Source: Lucifuga dentata (taxonomy: Eukaryota; Chordata; Actinopteri; Ophidiiformes; Bythitidae). Taken from it: DNA of 64,000 nt. The notes below the pieces were generated by a model. That model saw nothing but the letters and a program-made list of their open reading frames with translations. It was not told the origin of the DNA and made no database searches. The DNA lies in contig VXCM01000966.1 in assembly GCA_014773175.1 (NCBI GenBank), forward strand, positions 92,538-156,537. The letters run 5' to 3'. Below are positions 38,056 to 62,551 of the stretch, piece by piece (the stretch's first letter is position 1; each line of letters begins with the position of its first letter). The position numbers and the translations under genes were made by a program.

Positions 38056-38769
38056 TAGTGTTAACCCAAAGCAACCATTAACTTTTCCACTAAAATTTTC
38101 GACAAAACAATAATAACCTGCCTTGTACAGTTGTGGACAAAATAATATAAATATCTGACAATATATGTNAAAAAAAAAAAAAAAAAAATTAGCTTTTGCT
38201 TTTGTTAATGATAATTTCAAGGTAGTGTTTGGTGTTGTTGAGTTTATTCATCTTGTTGTTTATCTTTTGTTGCTCATCGTCATAACTAAATGTCATTTGG
38301 CTGGCAGTCCCACCCAAAGGGCCCCTGGTGGAGCCGGACCTCTGACAGAGAATCCGGGTAGATGTTTGGGCAGGAGCAGAAGTAGGGCGTTGTCTAACAT
38401 TAATGCAAATTAGGCTTGTATAGGTTTAAGTTCTCCTTTATCCTGTGACACGTATTTCCACATTCAAGGGTTTACAGGCTATAGCTAGATACATTACAGG
38501 TAATGTATCTACAGCCTTTAATTTTCCAAGAGCTACTTGTGTGTGCCCTGCGAGCTCCTGTAAGGTGAATTATTCACAATGATACAGTTTATGCGTGTTA
38601 TTAAAATGTCTGCATACGCGTCTCATACAACCACAGTGCAAGATCTTCAAATTATATATTTGCGCAAAAGCTGTGACCATATACTAACAGTGTGTGCGTG
38701 CACTATGGGAAGGTGAAACACAGATGATGTTAAGAGAGAACACGGAGTGATTTTATGCTGCGTTACGTT

Positions 38770-38888
38770 CACACAGACGCCTGCTTTTCTTGACGTCAGG
38801 AGAAGTCTGAACGGAGCAGCGCTGAGCACAAGCACCACATCTCTCCCAGAAGGAAGGAAGAACAGCAGAGCTCCTGATCGCCAGTTAG
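38770..38888 (+). promoter_or_regulatory. camk1a: Probable camk1a noncoding first exon and promoter
   Basis: A donor GTATGT at 38889 follows GAGCTCCTGATCGCCAGTTAG, and the next acceptor (border 40172/40173) lies just before the start codon. TGACGTCA-like TTGACGTCAGG (about 38789) is a CRE-like site. The exon's 5' border is inferred. Confidence 0.5.
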
Positions 38889-40173
38889 GTATGTTTTCTC
38901 CCCCTCTGTGATCATATGCATTAATCTTGTAGTTTTCTTTTGGAAAAATATAATGCTTTCAATGCTTTTTCCGTGCTGCATGTCTGCAGCCCCCTAAAGA
39001 TGCTGCCATTACCCTTGAGCTCTGCAGTAGGTTCGCACTCCCACACCGCCTTTTCTTGCTGGTTGTGCTTGCACGGTCATAACTAAAATCGGACTAATTC
39101 ACTGATGCAGAATAGCACCGAGCAGATGCGTTTTAATTTCCGTTCAACCTTCTGCTTGGCATTCACGCCCTGTTGCCTAATGCGTGTTACCAAGTTTCCC
39201 TTAAATGTTTCTCATAGGAATATAATTTCCATTGCGGTGTGCATTCATATTTTATCCTCTGCAGAAAGCCGCTTTGCCTCACAGTGCAGTAATACAGAGA
39301 AAGGGCTTCAGATGTTGGTTTATTCCACGCAAAGGTCCCCCAGGTGGAATCTGCCTCTTTTAATGACCATGCAAGTGTTTTTGCGATGCTTTCCTTTTTT
39401 CCCCTGTTACTGCTGCACTGTGTCCTACTTTCTGTTATGTGTTGCTATAATTGTCACCAAAGTTATGTTAGGTTGTGGCTTTTTGCAGTAGTTGTGTATA
39501 TTTATTTTTCTTCATTAATCATTGTGTGTGCGCGTGTTAGATTCTCAGCCTTAAAGGTTAGTTCTTATTTGCCCTGTCTGATTGCAGCTATAGACCACAT
39601 AGCTTAATGCATTTTGTTAATCCAGGTTCCAGCTTTCATAGGAGAAGATAACATCATATATCAAAATCTAACTTAAGTTATGGTGTTGTCTGCTTGCCAT
39701 TTAGTTCAGTCAGTGCTCTTAAAATGCAGCCACAGTAATACTTCGTCAGGAAAATCAATGGTTTAATGGCTGAAGGTTTTATGCAGCAGTCACATCAGTC
39801 AGCAAAACCTTAATGGATATATTAAACAAATGCAGAGGCAGAATATCTGTTGCAGTCTAAATTCTCTTAATTACATTAAATATCAACTAGTATAGGAGTG
39901 TCAATTTATTTTAATGTAACATTTCAAGTGAAGGCTTTTGGAATAATAGAAACAGCATAGAAAGTGGTCAAAGGCACACTGAAATAAGAAAAACATGAAG
40001 CATTTGACAGAAATGTTTTTAGGACTCTGAAAATTTCATAAGACCTCAGTGGCAAAATGATTCTTTTCATTGTTGATAATTTGTAACTTTACCTCAGTGT
40101 TGCTGATCAAACATTTACATATTGCTGCTCTTTTCTGTATAGCTTGTGTGGCGAGTCCAATCAGCATTGTAGG

Positions 40174-52855
<12,682 letters not shown>

Positions 52856-55400
52856 GCACAACCTCCTGTTGTCATGGTGACATTGTATCCCCCGGAGGTG
52901 TCCAGAGCCTGCCTGCCCAGTCTGGTCAGGAATGCAGAGTAGTTTATCAGGCAGTGTCCACCAGAGCACATTCACAGCAAGCAGGTCACCGTCAGTGTGG
53001 GCAAACACGCTGCATATCTCATCCAAAACCACATCCCGAATCAGCAAACACACAGCTTTTAACTTTGTTGTAGAAATATGAAAGGTTGCTCCAAGTGGCC
53101 AGAGTGTTCAGGAAAGATTTAAAAAAAAAAAAAAGGGGNNNNNNNNNNNNNNTTTTTTTTTTTTTTTTTTTTTAATTTGAGACAAAGACAACCTGGTGTG
53201 TGCATTGCAGAAAGTGGTTGTAGAAAGAGAGAGAGAACTTCAACAAGGATCTCAACCGATGGAGTCTTTATCAAAGATGAGACAGTGTTTCCAGTATTTT
53301 TGTTCTCATCTACCTCTAATCTTATTTGTATCTCTGTGTCCATGTGGCCCACATATTACATTACTGGCCACTTTCTCCACAAAAAGTGAGGTAAACATGT
53401 TTGAAAGGGGATCAGTGTTGAAAGCTACTTCCTCATGGCTTTATACCCATTAATCTGGCACAATCCAGTAACTGATCATGGACCTGTTAGTCAAATCTTA
53501 AAGTCCTCCCTGGTTATGTCAGATGCCAGTTTGTTCTGTTTGATAATTCATATTATTTCTCATATGGTCATTATTAAGTGTTTTAGTCTTTTATGAGTAT
53601 TTACTCCTTTTGTTTAAAGCCTGTTGTAAAGGAGATACTTGAAAGTTGAAAGTGATTCTGGGGATTGTGGACTCTGTGTTCTGGCTCAGACTGGGTTTGT
53701 GAAGAGTAGTTCTGGCCTGAAGTGTCTGCATGCTTCTGTCAGGGAAAACAGTGAAATGTATGAATATCAGAAGGAGACTTTCTTTGTCTTATGGCTGTTC
53801 TGTTATTAGAGGCTCAAACTGAGATCCCCATAACTCCAGAAATAGAGGAATTTAATCTTCTTCCATGGATACTCAACATGTTAAGACTTGAGGCATTTTA
53901 GAAAATCTTTACCTGCTCCAGGTAGGTTTAGGGCTATCTGGATAACTTTCCTGTTGGTTCCAGGTTATAATCAGTAAATTTATACAAATAACAAACCTGC
54001 AGGCTCCCGCTTATCAAATTAATATGCTCATCCTTCTTGTTCTGTTTCTGAAAACCATCTAAAGACACCCTACTGTCTGTCACAGTTTGGCTCAGGCCCG
54101 TCCCATGCTGAGTGGGAGGGATCTCAGTGTGGGCACTCCACGTGCTCTGTGCTGTGCACTTCTAGTGGAAGACGTTTTGGTCTACTGTTTGCATGACCTG
54201 GTTAACTATGTTTACATGAATGATGTTCAATTAGTATAAACACACTTGATTATTATTACTATGTTGTATTGAAAATAATGTAATACTGTAATTTTGAGCT
54301 ATATAATGTGAAGTGAGTAACACCAGAAGTAATGACAAAAACACAACACAGCACAGTGGACTTATTATTTGCATTGACTATGATGGTCAAGTTTCTACCT
54401 GAGTGACATTTCTCCTGTACTATGTTGATTATTAACAGCTCTGATATTTTTCTGTTTACTGGCATTGCTTACATAGCATCTTTCTAACATTTATACAATA
54501 CATATGGAATGCTTGCAAAATAAAAACACACATATCCCAGTTGAAACATGGTTCCAGGCATGACAGAAAACATGAAACAAAATCAGAGTGCTGGAACCAT
54601 CATCATGGAAGCAGCTTTCTATATGAAAGCCCTATATTTGTTTAGTGTACCATGTGGCATATTGTGCCAACTAAACTGCAGTGCTAAAGCCATACATGTA
54701 GCCGTCATATGAATATAGCGCTCAGATAAATGATGGCTATGATTCTGCAAGAGCTTTAACATAGAAAAGAAGCATGAGACAAAATTTTCTAACTGGCTGC
54801 GACACTTTAATCCCAATATTAACCTTACCATTCTGTTATTATTTTAAAGTAGATCATATAGCTGATTCAATATTATATTCGGAGAGCTGTGCAGACAATA
54901 GTCCATATATTTTATTTAACATGCATAATTAGGAATTTTGATGGCCACATAAACCTAATGACCTTGATCATAGTACAGTAAAATGAGGCAATTTCTCTGG
55001 ATTTACATGACTGTAATCATGGAAAATATGCAAACTGTGTGTGAAGGGCTTCATGTTAACTGTAAGATAGCCAATGCTGATGATTTTGATAACCTGGGTA
55101 ATATTTGTTTGGTAATGACCTTATGTTGAACTTTACCTGGGATTTGTTTGGCTGTGTTTTTTTTTTTTTTTTTTTTTTAAAGAAGCTTATTTACCCATTA
55201 CAGACACATCTAAATGCATAAAGAAACACATGTATATTATATATATAAATATAAGTATATATTGTATATCCTTTTTTTGTAAAAACTGTTTTGAGCTACC
55301 AATGTATGGATGCAATGCATCATGGGTTATTGAACAAGATGTAAGAAAATACAACAATTTGTACCCAGAGATATGATTGCAGGAAATGAAATAAATTTTC
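52856..55400 (+). other. camk1a: camk1a 3' UTR and flank, with an assembly gap
   Basis: Sequence after the camk1a stop codon. A 14-N gap (53139-53152) sits between poly-A and poly-T. AATAAA strings occur near 54518 and 55390 and could be polyadenylation signals. No conserved coding sequence is seen. Confidence 0.45.
53139..53152. other. Assembly gap (14 N)
   Basis: A run of 14 ambiguous bases flanked by poly-A/GGGG on the left and poly-T on the right. Confidence 0.98.
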
Positions 55401-55649
55401 CTTGTCTATGCATTGTTCGTTATTATACTGCACTTTCTTTTTAGATTCAAGACACAAAGAAAACAATTTGTTTTGTGCAGAAATAAAAAAAAAAAAACAT
55501 ACATATGCCATATATTACAGATAAAATACAGAAAGACTCTCTGCATTGCCCTCTACTGACTGGCAGCAGAACAACTTGATGCTCCTTATTCCCCTTCATA
55601 GTCTTGGCCATGACATGTTAAAGCAGTGAAATACTATCTTTCCATATAA

Positions 55650-55885
55650 CTAGTGCAGTGCCCGTTGAAAACATGCCTGTTCAGAGCAGGCCAGACTTTA
55701 TGGTGTGCACCGCATTGCACTGCCATTAGTGTCCGTGGATCGGAGCATATGCTGCTGCCTGCTGCCGCACCTGGAGCGTATCCTGCTGCGCCGGACTACT
55801 TTTCACCAGTACAGCTCAATTCAAGAACCACTTATCCAAACAACTTTGCACATGGCATTGTTCATCCTTGGATCCTAAGCATTTA
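55650..55885 (-). mobile_element. Helitron-like non-autonomous fragment, copy 3 (inverted)
   Basis: On the minus strand it ends GTTTTCAACGGGCACTGCAC followed by TAG, and T follows, which matches a Helitron CTAG 3' end inserted next to T. The interior shares GAATTGAGCTGT, AGTCTGGCC-type and ATCCAAGGATG blocks with the copies at 4629-4995 and 5045-5365. Confidence 0.55.
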
Positions 55886-56304
55886 TACCCATACGCTACA
55901 AATACACTAGCAATGGAAAAACTGTTTCAAAAAACTGAGAGGTTGAAGTAACCCAGAAAAGTCAGGAATAGCACTCAAAACTTTGGAATTGCTGTGAAAA
56001 GACACAACTAAAAATTCAATAGGGAAATGACCTTCCAAAATTGGAATAGCTAAACTATTATATGTACTGTATGTATGTGTACTGCACATACAGTATCTAT
56101 CTGCATGTAGATAGAAATCCTCCACTCATGTCACCAGCACAGTTTTGTATGAATGGCAGAATGCTGGAGCTTCAAAAAGGAAGCTTATAGTGCTGATAGA
56201 CAGATAGACATGAAGATGATAGACATAAAAGTCTATATGTCCAGTGAGGCAAGTGATCATACTGGTGAAGGGCTGCTACCTCATTAATGAAGATAGATCT
56301 AACA

Positions 56305-56346
<42 letters not shown>

Positions 56347-56372
56347 TAATAATAATAAGATATATATATATA

Positions 56373-56405
<33 letters not shown>

Positions 56406-57469
56406 TATACATACGTACATATATGGTTTATTCCCCCTGAGCACCTGTTTGCTGGTGTTTGGTCAGAATTAATGGTCAGGGTGGAAATAAATAATTCCTC
56501 CATGGAATCCAGACTGGGCAGCTAAACTTCTTACTGTTTCTTACTTACTGTTTCTAAATTTCTTACATTTCTTACTTTCCATTGATTGATGTAAAGCCAC
56601 AGATGAATATGTAGGAGATGAAGAGTGGTGACAGACAACACACATTTAGCTCTGAGCTACTACAGTATGAGTTATATTGTCAAGCATCTGGGTGATTACG
56701 TCACCAACCTCACCTGCATAGACACCCAAACCAACAAGATACCAAGTACCTGTTTGACAAGAAGTACATACCTGAAGTACCTGAACACCTGGGTGGAAAG
56801 AGCTAAACATGCAGGCCTGGGTGGAGAGCGCTCAATGAAAAGAATATTTAAATTTATGGGTTATTTATGGCATAGTCTTGGAGTGATGACTGTATTTCAA
56901 CTGTGTTTCAACTCCAACATGTATTTGATTGCTAAGCTGTACATAGTTTTGAAAAGAAGCAGCATTTTGCTTGTGCTGATTTTATGATTATAGAGACTGA
57001 TCAAAATAACATCTAGGTGAATCAGTTTAATGACGTCTTTGCTGCTGGCTGCTTTTTGTCAGTGATAAAACTGGATGATGGTCACTTCACACAATGAATA
57101 CTGTGTGGAAAGGAATTAATACGACATGACAGGACGAATACCTTCCAAGACAACCATACTCTAGAGTCGGCTGGGATAAAGCCTGTGCTTGGCTCAAGTA
57201 ACAGAAATCCTACCACAGGAATACCAAGGCATTATTTGAAAAAAGTTTCAGGATAGAATAAGTATATAACTAATACATAATTTACTATGGTAGAAAAAAA
57301 TTACCACAACAGGATGTAGCATGGATTGAGATACTGCATTGATTATTCATCACTCATCACAATTTTAACTCTTTCAAGCACACAGTGTAACACAACGTAA
57401 TTGCAGAAGGGAGCTACTTTACTTGCTTTCCTTGGATGACTTTGATGTCCTTGGTGTCTGTTCAGATTC

Positions 57470-57470
<1 letters not shown>
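55886..57470. other. Intergenic stretch, no gene recognised
   Basis: It holds an (AAAT)n/(AAT)n/(TA)n/(CA)n compound microsatellite at about 56308-56404. An open frame of 120 codons at 56625-56987 has no recognisable domain and no supporting splice structure. Nothing else was recognised. Confidence 0.5.
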
Positions 57471-57473
<3 letters not shown>

Positions 57474-57516
<43 letters not shown>

Positions 57517-57592
57517 TTTCCTGGGCTCAGAGTGTGTAGAGTTTTAACATTAGATTGACCTCTCTGTCTTTCTGTCTCTCTCTCTCTGTCTC

Positions 57593-57633
<41 letters not shown>
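57474..57633. repeat. (CA)n and (CT)n microsatellites
   Basis: A CA tract at about 57474-57513 and a CTCTGT/CT tract at about 57558-57633. The second directly precedes a good acceptor (CCCCCCACAG). Confidence 0.9.
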
Positions 57634-57634
<1 letters not shown>

Positions 57635-58184
57635 CCCACAGCCAAGCTTGCCACAGACAGGAAACTACTCTCAGCTTGGCCAGAGACAATGCTTTCTGGA
57701 AAGAAGCACCTGAGTTGGAGATAAACCCTGAAGAAGAGGCCAAAAGCACTAAAAGGATCTTCAGCACTGGTGAATCAGCAAGGGACACAACAAAATGAAA
57801 AACAATAGATGTGAGATGTGAACAGAAAGGGAGAAGGGAGAGAAGAGAGCCTGAAAAAAAAGGGAAGAAAAATATCAAATATGAGTCATGGAGAAAAAAG
57901 ATGTTATAAACGACAAGAAAAATATATCCCTTCGCAACTTACCTGTTTTTGTTGTCAAGTAGATAAAATGCTTTGCAACACACATCAGCAGCTGAAAATC
58001 TTGAAAGTAATGCAGTACCCATACAATTTGCTCTCCTTGAACATTTATTTTGCATTGTCTATTTGCATCCTCCTGTTATGTTGAAAAAAAAGATGACATC
58101 CATTATGTTAGATACACTCAAACACTTTAAATTCACTCAAACATGTAAAGAATCACCTCAAAACAGCAAAACTTACAACTAGTT

Positions 58185-58849
58185 TTCTCTTTCACACCGA
58201 CCAGGTTTAGTATCACGGTTATCAAAGCAAATCACTGAGAAATTGTGTGGAATTCTTCCAAAAATATTGTTGCCCAAAATATTGGCCTTCCATTCTCTTC
58301 ATCCCACAGACTGGCAGCTGCTTCTCCATTTGGCTTATACACCCCAGCTAATATCAGCAATCCAATGTATGCATTCAAATCAATCCGATCCAGTGGCTTC
58401 CATTTCTCTTGAAACACACGGCTACCCTCCAAATTGGTCATGTCCAGTATAATTTTTTTCAACTGGTTGAAAAGCTCAAATGTTGATTTTATGTCATGGA
58501 CTCAAGTGGCAGCAAATCGTGTCACCCCTGGAACCATTTTGATGACAGTGGAAGCTGATGTCTGCCTTGACTTTGTTGTGGTGAAGGTTACCATCTTTGG
58601 ATTTCCATGGCCCTGCTGCTCTTGAAGATGGCTGCTGTGTTCCATTGTTTTCATTTTGTGGAGGGAGGCTATGGAGGCTATGGCAGACTCATCCTCGGAA
58701 TCCCCTTCAGTGAAGGAAAATTTACAATCTGGATCATCCACTTCTGTCTCTCAAATGTCCTCAGCCTCTGAAACCTGTTCTTCTATTTCATTATCACAGT
58801 CAAAACACTGTGACAGGACTTTTACAGCTGTAAATCTTCTGGAGCTCAT
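58185..58849 (-). pseudogene. piggyBac-type transposase fragment (PGBD-like), broken
   Basis: On the minus strand an ATG (58847-58849) opens MSSRRFTAVKVLSQCFDCDN. In one frame it runs through an acidic N-terminal region, then FELFNQLKKIILDMTN, WKPLDRIDLNAYIGLLILAG, GEAAASLWDEENGRPIFWAT and LEEFHTISQ, all piggyBac (DDE_Tnp_1_7) landmarks. In-frame TGA codons occur near 58750 and at about 58502. A frameshift near 58232 restores CFDNRDTKPG in another frame before the match is lost near 58185. Most of the catalytic region is absent. It is a dead 5' fragment of the transposase gene. Confidence 0.8.
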
Positions 58850-59149
58850 TTTTGGTCCTTGTCAGAGAAAGTCTGATACAGCTCTGAGAAGAAGCATGGG
58901 AAAGCTCCTTTTTACCTTTATACATTTACAAATGTACAGCCAGAACCAGATAAAACAACAATATACATAAAATTAACTGAGGCCACGGGGTTGTGCAATA
59001 GCTTTATGATGCTTTTATCTGGTTGTGTATATGTGCAATATGTGTTACTTGTAATATCTGCTATATGTAATCTTATGCGATATGCGCAATTTGTGCAATA
59101 TGTGTGATTATTAAGGAGGCAATTATAATTGTGCAGCACTTGAGTCCAA

Positions 59150-59215
59150 GACAAATTTCCCCATGGGGACAATAAAGTATATCGTATCGTATCGTATTGT
59201 AAAACACATTTATTT
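59150..59215 (+). mobile_element. LINE/SINE 3' tail fragment
   Basis: AAATTTCCCCATGGGGACAATAAAGTA followed by (TATCG)n is the usual end of a fish non-LTR element with a short tandem tail. The body is not recognisable upstream. Confidence 0.5.
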
Positions 59216-59394
59216 TAGATTTGTATAACTACCTTTGTACATGAATGTCTCCAGGTCAAAGTGACCCACAACATCATCTTTGTATACAAAATCGGAACAG
59301 ACATTATGCAACACATCAGTGTCCAAATTCTGCATGTAAGGTCATGACCCTAGATGAAGAAAAAACATTAAATTTCAGGGAGATAATTTGTGTA

Positions 59395-59475
59395 TTTGTT
59401 TGTTTAATTGGACCCCCATTAGCTGATACCTCAACAACAACTATTCTTCCTGGGGTCCATTCAATCCAACATAAA
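59395..59475 (-). mobile_element. LINE 3' tail fragment, minus orientation
   Basis: On the minus strand CCAGGAAGAATAGTTGTTGT and then GAGGTATCAGCTAATGGGGG with TCCAATTAAAC resembles a common fish LINE end. It is only a tail. Confidence 0.5.
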
Positions 59476-59694
59476 ATCACACATTTGTGTTAAAAAGAAA
59501 ACCAAAATTAAGCAAAAATGACAAAGAATCCAATTTCAGCACAAATCACATTACGTAAAAGTACATGATAAAACATCCAAACATATCACAAATGATGCCA
59601 ATAATTGGAAAATAACTTAATAGAATTAAGTAAAAATGGCAAAGAATCCAATTTCAGCACCAATCACACTAACCAAAACTACATGATAAAATCC

Positions 59695-59968
59695 ATCCAT
59701 CCATCCATTTTCTTTACCTGTTTGTCCTGTTAAGGGTCACGGGGGGGCTGGAGCCTATCCCAGCGGTCATAGGGCGAGAGGCGGGGTACACCCTGGACAG
59801 ATTGCCAGTCTATCGCAGGGCTGACACAGAGACAGATAAACATATTCACACTCTCATTCACACCTACAGGCAATTTAGAGTTCCCAGTTCACCTGACATG
59901 CATGTCTTTGGAGGTGGGAGGAAGCCGGAGTACACGGAGGGAACCCACGCGGACACAGGGAGAACATG
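59695..59968 (-). mobile_element. Dispersed fish non-LTR element 3' region with (ATGG)n tail
   Basis: Contains GGGGGGGCTGGAGCCTATCC, GGCGGGGTACACCCTGGACA, CAATTTAGAG and GGAAGCCGGAGTACACGGAG, a sequence I recognise as extremely common in teleost genomes. On the minus strand it ends in a GGATGGATGGAT tail. It interrupts a local tandem repeat (see findings). Confidence 0.65.
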
Positions 59969-60252
59969 CAAACACCACAACCAAACATATTACAAACATA
60001 TCACAAACAATATAAACAATGCCAATAATCAGAGCTTGAGTGGTGTTTCTTACAACTCAGAAATGGAAATGAGTGTCAAATTGACCAGCAACATAATAGG
60101 AGGGTTAATATTAATACATTACATGAATTGTATAAACCATGATCACAGCAACAGTTTCAGAGGGAGAACTTGAAAGGCCATTAAAAAAAAAAAAAAAAAA
60201 AAANAAAAAAAAAAAAAAAAAAATGTTGGACCAGTGTCTTGATGAAAGTCCT

Positions 60253-61775
60253 TTATAATTTTTCTCCATCAGCCTTCCTCGGAAAACAGCCACCCACCTC
60301 CACCATCTCTGGCCAGTCATCATACAGGTTGGTTGTCTTATTGTTAACGGCTTGCTGACAGGTCAACAAGGTAGAATACATCATCAGCTTATCATGCTTA
60401 ATACACTTCAAAGTAGACGGTGTTAAATGATCCAAATAGAACAAGCTGACTTACTCACCTTTTCAAAGGCGCTTTTAAGTTCTGTTCCAGCTCTTCCAGC
60501 AAATACCCAGTTGTCTCGGAATTGAACAGACTTGATCATAGTGCTTCCCAGTCCAACAAATATCTCCCTCATTTCATCCGTCATTCTAAAACAAAGTAGT
60601 CAACCATTTAAATAATTATGTGATATGAGATCACTTTAGCAGCAGAATCATTGAGGAAGGCACTTACTTTAACGTTATATCATTAAACGACGCCACCAAA
60701 ACGATAGTTCCAGGTTTAATTGCTTTCAAGTAGGCCAGAATATCTTTTTGGACTTTTGTTAGAGAGAATAAGACAAAAAACTTCATCATTTCAAGATTTC
60801 AATAAGCTTTAAAGTGAATAAAAACAAGACAAAGCTCTTACTTCCAATTTTCATATTAAGGAAATCAAAACGTTCCACGGTTCCATTTTCACCTGATAAA
60901 AACAAGTAATTAATTCTATAAAGAAATGCAAAGCAATAGTTGTGATTCATTCTATCAACAAATCATACATCATACTAGATCTGTTTTCCAGTTAATTGAG
61001 ATATTGGGAGCATTTTACTCACCATTCACCTGCACTATGTTCAGTCCTGATCCCACATTGTTCAACACATGACTCATTATGCTGCGGAGATACAAATAAA
61101 AGTTTAATCTTCACAATGGATCCTTGCTCAGTGACTACCCTGAGTCACAAATGTTCATTAACATACATTTTACCATCAACGCAGATTGTTGGCCCAATAA
61201 TATTTGCTGCTCCACTTCTGATACGTAAAGCAAAGTGATCAGGTGAACAACTCTCAGAGAGGTCGCACTTTACCACAGATTTAGCTAAAAATGAAGAGTA
61301 CAGTGAAAAAAAGAATTTCAGATACCACACTATAAAAATCCTGAAAGATAACTAACATGATCTATTGCAGAAAATGTATAATATTGATATAGGACAAAAA
61401 TTTATTGTACGTTTCTGTTAAAGCAACATCTTTTCACTTAATGATTTTGACAATTTCCTCCTTTGGTAGTTCTAAAATTAAAAAAATAAATAAAATAAAA
61501 GAGAGGCAGTATTATTCAAAACAAATAAATTAATAAATGAAAAGAAGCAGTTCCAGAATTAAGTTCTAAAGTTAATAGACAAGCTCACCAAAAACATTTC
61601 TTGTTGTCTCATGTGTGTCGAATTGGTCGCTGGCAAGTTTCCATATTATCAGGATGACAACAATTACAGCACAAAGGTGCATACAAGCTGTCAACCAAAA
61701 TTACACAGAAGATGTAAATATTAAACCATACAAACGCTGATAAACAATCAAACCAGACTTACCTCGATTTCTCAT
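60253..61775 (-). CDS. FAM3-family secreted cytokine-like protein (FAM3C/FAM3D-like), 8 coding exons
   Basis: Exons: 61775-61763, 61687-61589, 61284-61167, 61081-61023, 60892-60842, 60752-60668, 60585-60459, 60354-60253; 654 nt, 217 aa. FAM3 members are 220-235 aa. A hydrophobic signal segment (LCAVIVVILIIWKLA, about 8-22) follows a short N-terminus. The FAM3 core has KCDLSESCSPDHFALRIRSG, AANIIGPTICVDGK, IMSHVLNNVGSGLNIVQVNG, AIKPGTIVLVASFND, GLGSTMIKSVQFRDNWVFAG and the end WPEMVEVGGCFPRK. The cysteines in KC..C, GPTIC and GGC match the conserved disulphide set. The family is secreted with cytokine- or metabolism-related roles. Which member this is remains open; proximity to genes with human orthologues on chromosome 3p mildly favours FAM3D. 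An acceptor just upstream of the ATG suggests a further 5' UTR exon. Confidence 0.87.
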
Positions 61776-62551
61776 GTTCACAACTTTCTACTCCTAAAGG
61801 CAAAAGTTGAAATACTTTATACTTTAAGTTATCCTGAAGCTGATCACAGAATATTGTAAATAGTACAGCAGAGTTTGCGTGTCATAAAATTTAAAGATTT
61901 TGCTATTTGCAAAACACATGCAGCACTCGTCCCCACCCTAAATGCAAACAAACCAGGATGTAACACACCCACTGTGAACTTGATGATCAAGTTTCTCCGA
62001 AACACAATGGCAAATATGGGAAGACTCAGCTACTGAAACAGACACGTTTTGTAACGAATACTGTAATTACATACAGATTTAGTTTAGTTGTGAAGAAAAG
62101 CATCTGAAAGCTACTTCTGAAGCAGGAAGGGACAAAAAAGGCACAAGCTTCATGTTTCAGACAGGATGAAAAAACGAAAATGGTTTATAGAAGTTTTGAG
62201 TTTTCTATTTGTATGGAAATTTTAATAAAGCCTACATGATCCATGACCTATTTCCATTTCTGAGTTGTAAGAAACACCAAAAAAGACAGATGAGTATAGA
62301 CTGATGGAGGCGTGTCTCTGTAGAAGCAGGTTTGTCTCACCTTTCCTTTGGGTGTGTCTGTCCTATTTTCAGCATCTCACTGCTGGTGGAGAAGTATTTC
62401 TCTGCTCTCACATGACGGTGTGTCTGTCCAGTCTCCTCGCCTCTCCTGTAGGCATGTCTGTCCTCTCTCATGGGGATGTGCCTCTCCCACTGTGAGACAA
62501 TGTGGGCATGTCTGGTCTGGGATTCAAACTCTGGTCTCCTGGTTGTTAAAG

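Noticed and set aside
56625..56987. 120-codon plus-strand open frame downstream of camk1a
   Set aside because: No family resemblance, no splice signals or start context, and neighbouring sequence is AT-rich repeat.
57468..57878. 136-codon minus-strand open frame with a long acidic/basic RE run
   Set aside because: It is produced by the (CT)n tract. No known protein resembles it.
61436..61469. 34-bp candidate coding exon of the fam3-like gene
   Set aside because: Inclusion shifts the frame to an immediate stop. The direct splice from 61589 to 61284 restores the conserved protein, so it is left out of the coding model.
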